NCBI RefSeq assembly: GCF_036346295.1
Contig: NZ_CP107820.1
Coordinates: forward strand, 124,001-188,000
DNA from: Streptomyces sp. NBC_00536
GTDB taxonomy: Bacteria > Actinomycetota > Actinomycetes > Streptomycetales > Streptomycetaceae
Length of the DNA stretch: 64,000 nucleotides
Direction of reading: 5' to 3'
Shown here: positions 24,106 through 32,254 of the stretch, piece by piece
Layout of the letters: every line of letters begins with the position of its first letter
How positions within the stretch are numbered: position 1 is the stretch's first letter
Translations under genes and position numbers: made by a program
Notes under the pieces: generated by a model
The model's database searches: none
What the model saw: only the letters and a program-made list of their open reading frames with translations
What the model was told of the DNA's origin: nothing

Positions 24106-25650
24106 ATGAGCAGTACCTCTGGAGTCAACGCCGGCGCCGACGCTGTCGCCGGCACCGTCGCGCAGCCGTCCCGGCGGCGGATCCTCGGCTCGATGGCGGC
24201 CACCGCGGTCGCCGTCGTGGGCTGGAACGCCGTCGACCAGACCTGGGCGACGGCCGCCGAGGCGGCCGGGAACCCGGACGTCGTCCCGGTGCCGGGACTC
24301 GTCGGCACCCTGGTGACGACGCCCGCCACGGTCGGGTCCTTCGGCACGGACTTCGGTCACCTCTGGGACGCGCCGGGCAACAAGCCGTGGGCCGTGCTGC
24401 ACCCGGGCAATGTCGAGGACATCGTCACGATCGTCAACTACGCCCGGACCAACGGGATCAAGGTGGCGGCCAACGGGCAGGGCGGCACGGGCACGGACAT
24501 CGAGTCGCACTCGGTGTACGGGCAGGCCCGGGTGCCCGGCGGCATCTCCATCGACGCCAAGGGCATGTCGAAGATCCTCTCCATCGGCGAGAACTGCGCC
24601 GTGGTGGAGGCGGGGGTGACCTGGGGTCAGCTGACCGACGCCACCCTCAAGGTGGACAAGACCCCGCCGGCGCTGCCCGACTACCTGTACATCTCGGTCG
24701 GCGGCACCATCAGCATCGGCGGGATCGGCGGCACGGTGCAGCGCTACGGCCTGCTGTGCGACAACGTGCAGTCCATCGACATCGTCACGGGTGACGGCAA
24801 GCTGGTCACCGCCACCCCGCTGCTGCGCGCGGAGCTGTTCAACGCGGCGCTGTCGGGCGGCGGCCAGGTCGGCATCATCGTGCGGGTCAAGGTCAAGCTG
24901 ATCCCGGCGCCGAAGCGGTCGGTCATCTTCAGTCTCTTCTACGCCGACGTGGACACGTATCTGCACGACGCGGAGAAGGTGATGGCCGACGGCCGGTTCC
25001 AGGTCCAGGCCGGCGAGATGCTCCAGAAGCCGGACGGTTCGGGCTGGCGCTACAAGATGGAGGTCGGCGCCACCTACAACACGACCCCGCCGGACCGCGC
25101 GAAGCTGCTGGGCGACCTGAAGGACGTACGGGCGGACGCGGTCATCGAGGACACGACGTACCGGGAGTACATGTTCCGGCTGGACGCCTACGAGGCCTAC
25201 CTCAAGGAGACCGGCCACTGGTTCGGCCCCAAGCCGTGGCTGAGCATGTTCCTCCCGGCCTCGAAGACGAAGACCTTCATGAAGCTGGTGGAGCGGGAGC
25301 TGAACGCCGAATCCCTGGGCGGCGGGTTCCTGCTCTTCTACCCGTACTTCACCTCGAAGATCAAGAAGCCGCTGGCGATGCAGCCCAACGAGTCCGTGGG
25401 CTACCTCTTCGACCTGCTCCGCTTCCCGAACGCGGGCGCGGACATCGACGGGATGCTGGCGCAGAACCGCCGCCTGTACGACCTGGCGGTGTCGATGGGC
25501 GCCAAGCGCTACCTCGTGGGCTCGGTCCCGAACATGACGCAGGCCGACTGGCGGACGCACTTCGGCAACCGCTGGACGGGCTTCGTCAACGCCAAGAAGA
25601 AGTACGACCCGAACAACCTCTTCACGCCCGGCCAGGGCTTCTTCGCCTGA
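24106..25650 (+). CDS. Tat-exported FAD-linked oxidoreductase (VAO/cytokinin dehydrogenase type)
   Basis: 514 residues. The N-terminus has a twin-arginine-like signal S-R-R-R-I-L-G followed by a hydrophobic stretch and A-E-A-A. Then a PCMH-type FAD domain (W-A-V-L-H-P-G-N-V-E-D-I) with H-S-V-Y-G-Q near residue 135, matching the His that carries covalent FAD in cytokinin dehydrogenase. The end N-L-F-T-P-G-Q-G-F-F fits the same family. ATG 24106 is chosen over 24070 because the leader then has normal length. An exported oxidase in a biosynthetic operon suggests a final oxidation outside the cell. Confidence 0.85.
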   Translation: MSSTSGVNAGADAVAGTVAQPSRRRILGSMAATAVAVVGWNAVDQTWATAAEAAGNPDVVPVPGLVGTLVTTPATVGSFGTDFGHLWDAPGNKPWAVLHPGNVEDIVTIVNYARTNGIKVAANGQGGTGTDIESHSVYGQARVPGGISIDAKGMSKILSIGENCAVVEAGVTWGQLTDATLKVDKTPPALPDYLYISVGGTISIGGIGGTVQRYGLLCDNVQSIDIVTGDGKLVTATPLLRAELFNAALSGGGQVGIIVRVKVKLIPAPKRSVIFSLFYADVDTYLHDAEKVMADGRFQVQAGEMLQKPDGSGWRYKMEVGATYNTTPPDRAKLLGDLKDVRADAVIEDTTYREYMFRLDAYEAYLKETGHWFGPKPWLSMFLPASKTKTFMKLVERELNAESLGGGFLLFYPYFTSKIKKPLAMQPNESVGYLFDLLRFPNAGADIDGMLAQNRRLYDLAVSMGAKRYLVGSVPNMTQADWRTHFGNRWTGFVNAKKKYDPNNLFTPGQGFFA

Positions 25651-25681
25651 CGGTGACGGCCTGACCGGAAGTGGAGTCCCG

Positions 25682-25718
25682 GCGGCGGGGGTGGGGTGAG
25701 GGACCCCGCCCCCGCCGC
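25682..25718 (+). terminator. Terminator after the FAD oxidase
   Basis: 16-bp arms with one mismatch (GCGGCGGGGG to CCCCCGCCGC) and a 5-base loop, 31 bp after the stop. Confidence 0.7.
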
Positions 25719-25726
25719 TGTCCCAT

Positions 25727-25752
25727 ATCCCGTTCCTGTATCCCGTTCCTGT
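25727..25752 (+). repeat. Tandem 13-bp repeat before the SRPBCC gene
   Basis: Two perfect adjacent copies of ATCCCGTTCCTGT, 24 bp upstream of the start codon of the next gene. Could be an operator or a slippage product; the 13-bp period does not fit the 11-bp boxes elsewhere. Confidence 0.45.
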
Positions 25753-25775
25753 GCTCAATTTTCGGAGGCTTCGAG

Positions 25776-26264
25776 ATGACGACGACATACGACCTGATCG
25801 ACGAGGCGGTGATCGACGCCCCGGCGGCCGCCGTCTGGGAGGCGCTCGTCGCGGAGCTGCACGGCGCCAAGAAGTGGTGGGTGCCGTCCAACACGTTCGC
25901 CGTCATCTCCGGCTCCGCCGACCAGGTCGGCGGCCGGATCGGGGTCACCGTCCACACCAAGGGATCCGACAACGGCGGCCTCAAGCTCCGCTTCACCTCG
26001 CGCACCGTCGCGGTGGAGCCGGGCCGAAAGCTGGAAGTGGAGTACGTCGACGGGGTGTTCCGGGGGCGCAGCGTCTTCCGGCTGGAGCCGCTGGCCGACG
26101 GCCGGACCCGGATCTCGATGCACTTCGTCGGCACCCCGAACGGCTTCCTGAAGATCCTCTCCAAGGTCGCCGACCTGGGCGCGGAGCACTCCAAGGGGGC
26201 CCTGTCGGCCTTCGAGTCGCTGAACCGTCAGCTCTCGCCCGTGGGCGCGGGAGCCCGGCGATGA
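25776..26264 (+). CDS. SRPBCC (START/Bet v1-like) protein
   Basis: 162 residues of the polyketide cyclase/SRPBCC fold: an opening beta strand (D-E-A-V-I-D-A-P-A-A-A-V-W-E), a middle G-G-R-I-G-V-T-V and a long C-terminal helix. ATG 25776 has GGAGG 7 bases upstream. Such proteins bind hydrophobic ligands and in biosynthetic clusters often act as cyclases or aromatases. It is coupled by ATGA to the hydrolase. Confidence 0.75.
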   Translation: MTTTYDLIDEAVIDAPAAAVWEALVAELHGAKKWWVPSNTFAVISGSADQVGGRIGVTVHTKGSDNGGLKLRFTSRTVAVEPGRKLEVEYVDGVFRGRSVFRLEPLADGRTRISMHFVGTPNGFLKILSKVADLGAEHSKGALSAFESLNRQLSPVGAGARR

Positions 26265-27133
26265 GCGCGCCGCTGGAGGCGGAGCTGGCCCGGGAGACGA
26301 GCCGGGAGCTGACCGTACGGACGGACGACGGCGCGGAGCTGGCGGTGACCGTACTGGCCCCCCTCGCCGGGACGGCGCCCTCCGTCGACGTGGTCCTCGT
26401 CCACGGCTGGGCGCACACCCGGCGCGTCTGGGGCACGGTCGCGGACCGGCTGATCCGGTCCGGGCACCGGGTGGTGCTCTACGACCAGCGCGGGCACGGC
26501 GCCTCCACCGCGGGCCGGACCCCGGTCTCGGTGGAACGGCTCGGCGCGGACCTGGCGGCCGTACTGGGCGAGACGGACGCGCGCGGCGCGGTCGTGGTCG
26601 GCCACTCGGGCGGCGGGTTCGCGGCGCTGTCGTACGCCGCCCACGACCCGGAAGCCGGGCGCCTGCACGGCCTGGTGCTGCTGGGGACGGCCGCGCACGG
26701 CCAGGACACCCCGGACAGCGAGGTCAAGATGATGGGCAACGCCCTGTTCTCGTGGGCGCTGCGCCGGTCCTGGCTGGGCGGCAAGCTGCTGTCCTCGACC
26801 ATGGGCAAGGGGGTGGACCCGGTCGCGCTGGACGTGAACCGGCAGCTGTTCGCGGCGACCGCCCCGCACGTCCGGGCCGAGTTCTTCCGCTGCACGCGGG
26901 GCTGGGACGTGCGCGAGGCGCTGAAGAAGGTGACGGTGCCCGCGGTGGTGCTGCACGGGGAGGGCGACAAGGTGATCGCCCCGGCGCTGGCCGAGATCCT
27001 CGCGGAGACCCTCCCCGGGGCCCGCTTCGAACCGGTGCCGGGCGCGGGCCACATGCTGCCGCTGGAACGCCCGCTGCTGGCGGTCTCGGCGGTGGCGGAA
27101 CTCACCTCACTCTCGTCGCTCTCGCCACGGTGA
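26261..27133 (+). CDS. Alpha/beta hydrolase
   Basis: 290 residues: oxyanion H-G-W-A-H-T, nucleophile elbow G-H-S-G-G, acid in G-E-G-D-K and His in G-A-G-H-M-L-P. The set resembles haloperoxidase/epoxide-hydrolase-like members. Coupled to the SRPBCC gene (ATGA) and to the PPTase (GTGA). It may hydrolyse an ester or lactone made by the BVMO, or release product from a carrier. Confidence 0.83.
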   Translation: MSAPLEAELARETSRELTVRTDDGAELAVTVLAPLAGTAPSVDVVLVHGWAHTRRVWGTVADRLIRSGHRVVLYDQRGHGASTAGRTPVSVERLGADLAAVLGETDARGAVVVGHSGGGFAALSYAAHDPEAGRLHGLVLLGTAAHGQDTPDSEVKMMGNALFSWALRRSWLGGKLLSSTMGKGVDPVALDVNRQLFAATAPHVRAEFFRCTRGWDVREALKKVTVPAVVLHGEGDKVIAPALAEILAETLPGARFEPVPGAGHMLPLERPLLAVSAVAELTSLSSLSPR

Positions 27134-27777
27134 TCGAGGGACTCCTCCCGCCGGGCGTCGCGTCCTCGGAAGCCTTCGACGACGCGGCGCCCGCCCCCCT
27201 GTTCCCGGCCGAGGCGGCACTGCTGGCGGGCCGCCGGGAGCGCAGGCGCCGCCAGTTCGCGACAGCCCGGGCCTGCGCCCGCCGCTGCCTGGCCGACCTC
27301 GGCCACGCCCCCGTCCCCCTGCTCCCGGGCCCGGGCGGCGCCCCGGCCTGGCCGCCCGGGGTGGTCGGCAGCATCACCCACTGCGACGGCTACCGCGCCG
27401 CGGTAGCCGACCACCGCACCCATACGTCGGCCCTCGGCATCGACGCCGAACCGGCGGGCCCCCTCCCCCCGGGCGTCCTCGGCCTGATCACCTCCCCGGC
27501 GGAACGCGCCCACCTGGCCACCCTGACCGAAGCCCACCCGGACATCTTCTGGGAGCGGATCTTCTTCTCGGCGAAGGAAGCGGCATACAAGGCCTGGTAC
27601 CCGTCCACGGGCATCTGGCTCGGCTTCCGCCAAGCCACCCTGACCCTCTCCCCCACAGGCACCTTCACCTGCGTCCTCCACCCCCCGCCCCACGCGCCCC
27701 CCGCAAACCCTCACTACGAGGGCCGCTGGCTGTCGACTTCGACTCTGGTCCTGACGGCGGTCCACCGGGAGGGGTGA
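27130..27777 (+). CDS. 4'-phosphopantetheinyl transferase (Sfp/EntD type)
   Basis: 215 residues with the three PPTase motifs: S-I-T-H-C-D-G-Y, L-G-I-D-A-E-P and F-S-A-K-E-A-A-Y-K-A-W. GTG 27130 overlaps the hydrolase stop (GTGA). It should convert the ACP, the PCP and perhaps the NRPS carrier domains to their holo forms. Last gene of the rightward arm and a natural right edge of the cluster. Confidence 0.92.
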   Translation: MIEGLLPPGVASSEAFDDAAPAPLFPAEAALLAGRRERRRRQFATARACARRCLADLGHAPVPLLPGPGGAPAWPPGVVGSITHCDGYRAAVADHRTHTSALGIDAEPAGPLPPGVLGLITSPAERAHLATLTEAHPDIFWERIFFSAKEAAYKAWYPSTGIWLGFRQATLTLSPTGTFTCVLHPPPHAPPANPHYEGRWLSTSTLVLTAVHREG

Positions 27778-27803
27778 GCAGCGCTCGGGTAGGTTGGCCC
27801 TCC

Positions 27804-28670
27804 ATGGATGATCTTCATGACCTGCCTTCCGCCCTGCCCGTCGAGCCGCTCACCGTCGCGGCGGGGCAGGCGGCCTGTGTGGCGCTGGACGTCTCGGCGA
27901 ATGCTGCCACTGCCGCCGGTCTGGTCCGGCGCGCCGCTGCCCAGGGCAGCGACCTGCTCGTCCTTCCGGAGCTGTTCCTCACCGGATACGAACTGCCGGG
28001 CATCGTGGCCGCCCCCGCGACCTACGCGTTGAGCCCCGAGGACCCCCGACTGGACGTACTGGCCACCGCCTGTGCTGAGACCGGGACTGCTGTGGTGGTG
28101 GGGGCTCCTGCTGTGGATGGGGGGAGTGGTGGGCTGCGGATTTCGGCGTTCGTGTTCGGGCGGGACGGGCGGTTCGTGGTGCGGTATGACAAGCAGCATG
28201 TGACGCCGGGCGAGCGGGCCGCCGGGTTCACCGCGGGGGCTCGGGGGTGCACCGTTTCGCTTGATGGGTGGCGGCTCGGGTTGGGGATTTGTTGGGACTC
28301 CGGGTTTCCCGAGCATGCTCGGGCTGCCGCGCTCGATGGGGCGCACGCGTATCTCGTCGGGGCGATGTTCGGGCGAGGGGGTGGGGAGCGGCAGCTCGGG
28401 ACCGTGTTTCCGGCTCGGGCGCTCGACAACACCAGTTATGTGGTGCTCGCCAATCACAGCGGGCCCAGTGGTTCGTACGACGGGTGTGGGAGGAGTGGGG
28501 TGTGGGGGCCCGATGGGATGTTGCTCGCCGAGGCGGGGACGGAGGATCCGGGGCTGGCCGTGGCGCGGCTGGAGCCCGATGTGCTGGCGCGGGCCAGGGC
28601 CGAGGATCCGGTCCTGGTCGACCCCTCGCTCAGCGCCCCGGTGCGGGCGCGGAGTAGCGCCGACGTGTGA
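27804..28670 (+). CDS. Nitrilase-family carbon-nitrogen hydrolase
   Basis: 288 residues with the Glu-Lys-Cys triad: L-P-E-L-F (Glu), R-Y-D-K-Q-H (Lys) and G-I-C-W-D-S-G-F-P-E (Cys). Such enzymes cleave or form amide bonds. ATG 27804 is chosen; a GTG at 27774 next to the PPTase stop is possible. The middle of the gene has looser codon use (GGG, TTT) than its neighbours. Its stop nearly touches that of the convergent AraC gene, leaving no terminator. Confidence 0.85.
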   Translation: MDDLHDLPSALPVEPLTVAAGQAACVALDVSANAATAAGLVRRAAAQGSDLLVLPELFLTGYELPGIVAAPATYALSPEDPRLDVLATACAETGTAVVVGAPAVDGGSGGLRISAFVFGRDGRFVVRYDKQHVTPGERAAGFTAGARGCTVSLDGWRLGLGICWDSGFPEHARAAALDGAHAYLVGAMFGRGGGERQLGTVFPARALDNTSYVVLANHSGPSGSYDGCGRSGVWGPDGMLLAEAGTEDPGLAVARLEPDVLARARAEDPVLVDPSLSAPVRARSSADV

Positions 28671-28671
28671 G

Positions 28672-29667
28672 TCAGACCGGCAGGATCACCGTGCGCGGGG
28701 GTGCCGGGGCTTCCTGGGGGGTGTCCGGGGTGGTGCCCGCGCGGAATTCCTGGGGGCTTACGCCGCGGACGCGCTTGAAGGCCGTCGAGAGGGCGAAGGC
28801 GCTGCTGTAGCCGACGCGGCGGGCGACCGTGGCGACGGTGGCTTCCGGTTCGCGCAGCAGGTCGGCGGCCAGGGCCAGGCGCCAGCCCGTGAGGTAGGCG
28901 ACCGGGGGCTCGCCGACGACCTCCGCGAAGCGGCGGGCCAGGGAGGCGCGCGAGACCCCGACCTTGAGGGCGAGTTCCTCGACGGTCCAGCCGTACGCCG
29001 GGTTCTCGTGCAGCAGCCCCAGCGCGGGGCCGACCACCGGGTCGCTCTGGGCGCGGTACCAGGCGGGCGCGCCGCTGCCCGGATCGGCGAGCCAGGTGCG
29101 CAGGATGCCGATGAGGAGGAGGTCCAGGAGGCGGTCCAGGACGATCTCCTGGCCCGGTTCGTCCTTGCCGATCTCCATCGCGAGCAGCCGGACCAGGGTG
29201 TCGTCCCCGGACGCGGCCGGGCGGACCAGGATGGTGGGCAGCGCGTTCAGCAGCCGCCGGCCGATCTCGCTGGGCGCCTGGTAGGTGCCGCTGAGCATGA
29301 TGGCCGAGCCGTCGTCCTGGAAGGCCTCGCCCCAGGACCGCACGCCCAGCGCCATGGTGTCGGTGACGTCCTCCCCCGCCTCGGTGTTGCACCGCTGCTC
29401 CGGTCCCACCGTGATCTGGACCGGGGTGTCCGGGCTGTCGGCGACCGTGTACGGATCGGGGCCGCGTACGACGGTCAGGTCGCCGGGGCGGATCAGTACG
29501 GGCGTTCCCCGGTCCGGCACCAGCCACGCCTCGCCGCGCACCATCGTGACGACGGACAGCGGGGCCTGGTCCTCGACGCGCAGCGACCAGGGCGGGTTGA
29601 AGACGGACTTGAGGAGGAAGGCACCCCGGGCCTTGGGGCCTTCCAGCAGACCGGTCAGAGTGTCCAT
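28672..29667 (-). CDS. AraC-family regulator with cupin sensor
   Basis: 331 residues. The N-terminal cupin (about 10-190, V-L-I-R-P-G-D-L-T-V-V) is of the AraC-binding type. The C-terminal double HTH includes L-A-L-K-V-G-V-S-R-A-S-L-A-R-R-F and V-A-R-R-V-G-Y-S-S-A-F-A-L-S-T-A-F. This class often controls a neighbouring detoxification or redox gene. Nothing in the sequence links it to the main cluster. Confidence 0.88.
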   Translation of the reverse strand: MDTLTGLLEGPKARGAFLLKSVFNPPWSLRVEDQAPLSVVTMVRGEAWLVPDRGTPVLIRPGDLTVVRGPDPYTVADSPDTPVQITVGPEQRCNTEAGEDVTDTMALGVRSWGEAFQDDGSAIMLSGTYQAPSEIGRRLLNALPTILVRPAASGDDTLVRLLAMEIGKDEPGQEIVLDRLLDLLLIGILRTWLADPGSGAPAWYRAQSDPVVGPALGLLHENPAYGWTVEELALKVGVSRASLARRFAEVVGEPPVAYLTGWRLALAADLLREPEATVATVARRVGYSSAFALSTAFKRVRGVSPQEFRAGTTPDTPQEAPAPPRTVILPV

Positions 29668-29705
29668 ATCTGCGATGCGCCTTCCTTGTGCCGGTCGGTC
29701 CGAAA

Positions 29706-29746
29706 GCGCCCGCTCTCCCGCGGGGGACGGAAGTGAGAGCGGGCGC
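29706..29746 (-). terminator. Terminator after the DUF1772-like gene
   Basis: Perfect 12-bp arms GCGCCCGCTCTC and GAGAGCGGGCGC, 30 bp downstream of the minus-strand stop. Confidence 0.75.
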
Positions 29747-29776
29747 CGTTCACGGGGGTGGTGCTTCCTACGACGC

Positions 29777-30271
29777 CTACGCCGCCGAGCCGCGGCCGTG
29801 CAGGGTCAGCGCCCGGCCCAGCGCGGCGAGGGCCGCCGTGCAGGCCACGGTGCGCACGATGTTGCCGCCGGTCCAGCGGGCCCCGAAGCGGGACCTGGCG
29901 GCCCCGAAGTCGGCTCCGGCGCGGGCCAGTTGGGTGTTCAGCGGGATGTTGATCACCGCGGTCACCACCAGCGAGAGGGCGTACAGGGCGAAGGCCGTCC
30001 AGCCCCAGCGCGCCGCGTCCGGCCGGCCGCCGCGCTGCTGCTGTACGGCTGCCACGCCGGTGGCGAGGAACGCCCCGAGGAAGAGCAGGCCGAACAGCCC
30101 GTTGTCGATGGCGTCGTTGATGTTCCGCATCGCGGTCACGTAGGTCTGGTCGTCACCGCGTCCCAGGCCCGGCATCACCGAGATGTCAAAGGCGAAGTAG
30201 AGACCGGCCATCAGGCCCGTGCCCACCGTCGCCGCCACCAGGGTGGCCGATTGGGTCGTCGTGCTCGTCAC
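29777..30271 (-). CDS. DUF1772 (anthrone-oxygenase-like) membrane protein
   Basis: 164 residues, about four membrane helices. It matches the DUF1772 family in overall plan: an N-terminal G-L-M-A-G-L-Y-F-A-F, the central N-I-N-D-A-I-D-N helix and N-I-P-L-N near residue 110. GTG 30271 overlaps the hemerythrin stop. Family members include anthrone oxygenases of aromatic polyketide pathways, but most are uncharacterised. Confidence 0.75.
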   Translation of the reverse strand: MTSTTTQSATLVAATVGTGLMAGLYFAFDISVMPGLGRGDDQTYVTAMRNINDAIDNGLFGLLFLGAFLATGVAAVQQQRGGRPDAARWGWTAFALYALSLVVTAVINIPLNTQLARAGADFGAARSRFGARWTGGNIVRTVACTAALAALGRALTLHGRGSAA

Positions 30272-30915
30272 GTCAGGATTCCCTTCAGTGTGCGCTCGTA
30301 CCGCCTGCGCAACAGCGTCGCACCGATCAGCCGGACCGGCGGTGGAATGGTGGAGGACACGTGCGCGACGGACTCGCGGCTCGCGCCGTCGAACATCCAC
30401 GGCTGGAGGTACGTCATCACGCGCACCGGGGCGCTGGAGACCACCTTGCGCTCCTCCGCCAGGTAGGCCCGCTCCCCCAGCCGGTCGAAGACGGGGAAGA
30501 CCACGCGTTCCTCGTCGCGCAGGTGGCCGCGCAGGATCTCCTCGAAGCCCTTGGCCGCCGCCACCAGCCCGTCGCCGCCGCGTCCCACGGCCGTGGACAC
30601 CGCCGCCATCGCCGCGTCCAACTCCTCGTGGTCGTCGTGGAGTTCGCGGGCCTGCGCGTCGAAGTCGGCGTCGCGGCGGCGCAGCCCCGGCCACAGCACG
30701 TCGTCCTCGCTGGTGTGGTGCCACTCGATGACCTCGCGCAGCCGCTGCCACCACTCGGCGCCCCCGCCCCGCCAGGCGGGCGCGGCCGCGCGCAGCCGTG
30801 CCGCGTCGCGCCGCATCGCGATGTGCATCAGGGCGAAGCCGTGGAAGTGGGGTGGGAGCGCTGCCAGTCCGTTCTCGCTGGAGCTGGAGAAGGACGGTGG
30901 GGGTGTGCCGGTCAT
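30268..30915 (-). CDS. Hemerythrin HHE-domain protein
   Basis: 215 residues. His and acidic residues spaced as in HHE di-iron proteins: H-I-A-M-R-R-D, W-H-H-T-S-E-D-D, L-H-D-D-H-E-E-L-D and H-L-R-D-E-E. It would bind O2 or NO, or help redox sensing. Coupled to the DUF1772 gene (GTGA). Confidence 0.85.
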   Translation of the reverse strand: MTGTPPPSFSSSSENGLAALPPHFHGFALMHIAMRRDAARLRAAAPAWRGGGAEWWQRLREVIEWHHTSEDDVLWPGLRRRDADFDAQARELHDDHEELDAAMAAVSTAVGRGGDGLVAAAKGFEEILRGHLRDEERVVFPVFDRLGERAYLAEERKVVSSAPVRVMTYLQPWMFDGASRESVAHVSSTIPPPVRLIGATLLRRRYERTLKGILT

Positions 30916-30967
30916 CGGGGTCTCCTCCCGGTGGGGGCGACGTGTGGGCGTGCGTACACCCGGCCCT

Positions 30968-31000
30968 TGTCCCCGTCCGGCAGGCCGCCGGACGGGGACA
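30968..31000 (-). terminator. Terminator after the NmrA-like gene
   Basis: Perfect 14-bp arms TGTCCCCGTCCGGC and GCCGGACGGGGACA with a 5-base loop, 17 bp downstream of the stop. Confidence 0.8.
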
Positions 31001-31017
31001 GGGACCAGACGTGCCGG

Positions 31018-31854
31018 TCAGACGTTCCAGACCCCGCTCGCCGCCGCCTCGCGGGCGAAGTCGGCGAAGTCCTTGGGCTTGCGGCCCAGGGCCTCCTCGA
31101 CCCCGTGCACCAGGTGCGCGTTGCGGCCGTCCAGGATCATGGTGAACAGGTCGGCGAACTCCTCCGGGAGGTCGTTCTCCCGCAGGACGGCGCGGTACTC
31201 CTCGTTGGTGACCGGGATGTACGTGATCTCCCGGCCGGTGGCCTTGGTCAGTTCCGCGGCGACGTCGCTGTAGCTGAGCAGCCGCGGGCCGGACAGTTCA
31301 TAGGTCTTGCCGATGTGCTTGTCGTCGGTCAGGGCGGCCACGACCACGTCGGCGATGTCGTCGACGTCGACGAAGGCCTCCACCGCGTCCCCGGTCGGCA
31401 GGGCGATCTCACCGGCCAGGACGGGCTCCAGGAAGAAGCTCTCGTTGAAGTTCTGGTTGAACCAGCTGGCCCGCACCACGGTCCAGTCGGCTCCGGAGGC
31501 CTTGAGGTTGTCCTCGCTGACCTCCGCGGCCTCCTCGCCGCGGCCCGAGAGCAGCACCAGGCGGCGGGCGCCGCTCGCCACGGCCACCTTGGAGAACTCG
31601 CCGACCTGCTCGGCGGCACCCGGGAAAGCTAAGTCCGGGTAGTAGGTCACGTATACCCGGTCTACACCCTCCAGGGCCGCCGCCCACGTCTCCGGCTGGT
31701 TCCAGTCAAAGGCCGGCTCACCATGGCGCGATCCGACCCGGACCGGAAGACCCTGGGCGGCGAGTTTTTCGGCGACGCGCCGGCCGCTCTTGCCGGTGCC
31801 TCCGATGACGAGGGTGATCTGCGCGTTCTGAGTGTTCTGCGTGTTCTGAGTCAT
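31018..31854 (-). CDS. NmrA-like NAD(P)-binding protein
   Basis: 278 residues. Rossmann motif I-G-G-T-G-K-S-G-R-R-V, then W-F-N-Q-N-F and a V-D-V-D-D-I-A block as in NmrA and quinone-reductase-like SDRs. The N-terminus holds a T-Q-N triplet repeat coded by tandem 9-mers. A TTA codon (31630-31632, Leu in Y-P-D-L-A-F) makes it a candidate for bldA control. ATG 31854 has a weak SD; an in-frame GTG further upstream with GGAGGAG is an alternative start. Confidence 0.78.
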   Translation of the reverse strand: MTQNTQNTQNAQITLVIGGTGKSGRRVAEKLAAQGLPVRVGSRHGEPAFDWNQPETWAAALEGVDRVYVTYYPDLAFPGAAEQVGEFSKVAVASGARRLVLLSGRGEEAAEVSEDNLKASGADWTVVRASWFNQNFNESFFLEPVLAGEIALPTGDAVEAFVDVDDIADVVVAALTDDKHIGKTYELSGPRLLSYSDVAAELTKATGREITYIPVTNEEYRAVLRENDLPEEFADLFTMILDGRNAHLVHGVEEALGRKPKDFADFAREAAASGVWNV

Positions 31855-32128
31855 GAGTACAGTCAAGTCCAGTCTCGCGAGACGGGCCATAGCCACAAAG
31901 CTCTCCTCCATACGCGTGCGTCTACGGCCTGAGCCCGCGAAAGGGGGCATGGACTGCGTGGCGGCGGCGGGAACCCTCGAATCGTAGGCATGCCTTACCC
32001 GGCCCGGCCACAGCATCCCGAGCCCGTCCCGAGCCCCCCTCGACCCCGCCTGGAGCCGTTCACGAGGGGCTCCCGGGGATCCCTGGACCCACTCCCCGGC
32101 GCACGCCCAGCGGACCTCCGCCCGGCCC

Positions 32129-32172
32129 GGACCCGCCCTGGACCCGGCCTGGACCCGCCCTGGAACCGTTCT
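32129..32172 (+). repeat. Four 11-bp tandem units upstream of the adenylation-like gene
   Basis: GGACCCGCCCT, GGACCCGGCCT, GGACCCGCCCT and a decayed GGAACCGTTCT in tandem, in the 400-bp gap 31855-32254. An 11-bp period places each unit on the same helix face. The rest of the gap shows no gene; AGGCATGCCT at 31986-31995 is a small perfect palindrome. Confidence 0.5.
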
Positions 32173-32254
32173 GTACGCCGGGACTTGAGCGATCCTCCGG
32201 CGCGCGCCACCAGCATCAACCCTTGGAAGACCGCAGCGAGGTCCGGGAGGCCCC

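Noticed and set aside
21438..24347. A long minus-strand open frame across the methyltransferase and BVMO
   Set aside because: Antisense shadow; no domains, and both plus-strand genes have good SDs and motifs.
25727..25752. Counting the 13-bp tandem repeat as another SARP box
   Set aside because: Period is 13, not 11, and the sequence does not match the GTTGCG-type heptamers.
31980..32000. Possible iron box (AGGCATGCCT palindrome)
   Set aside because: Too short and unlike the DmdR/IdeR consensus; no iron gene nearby.
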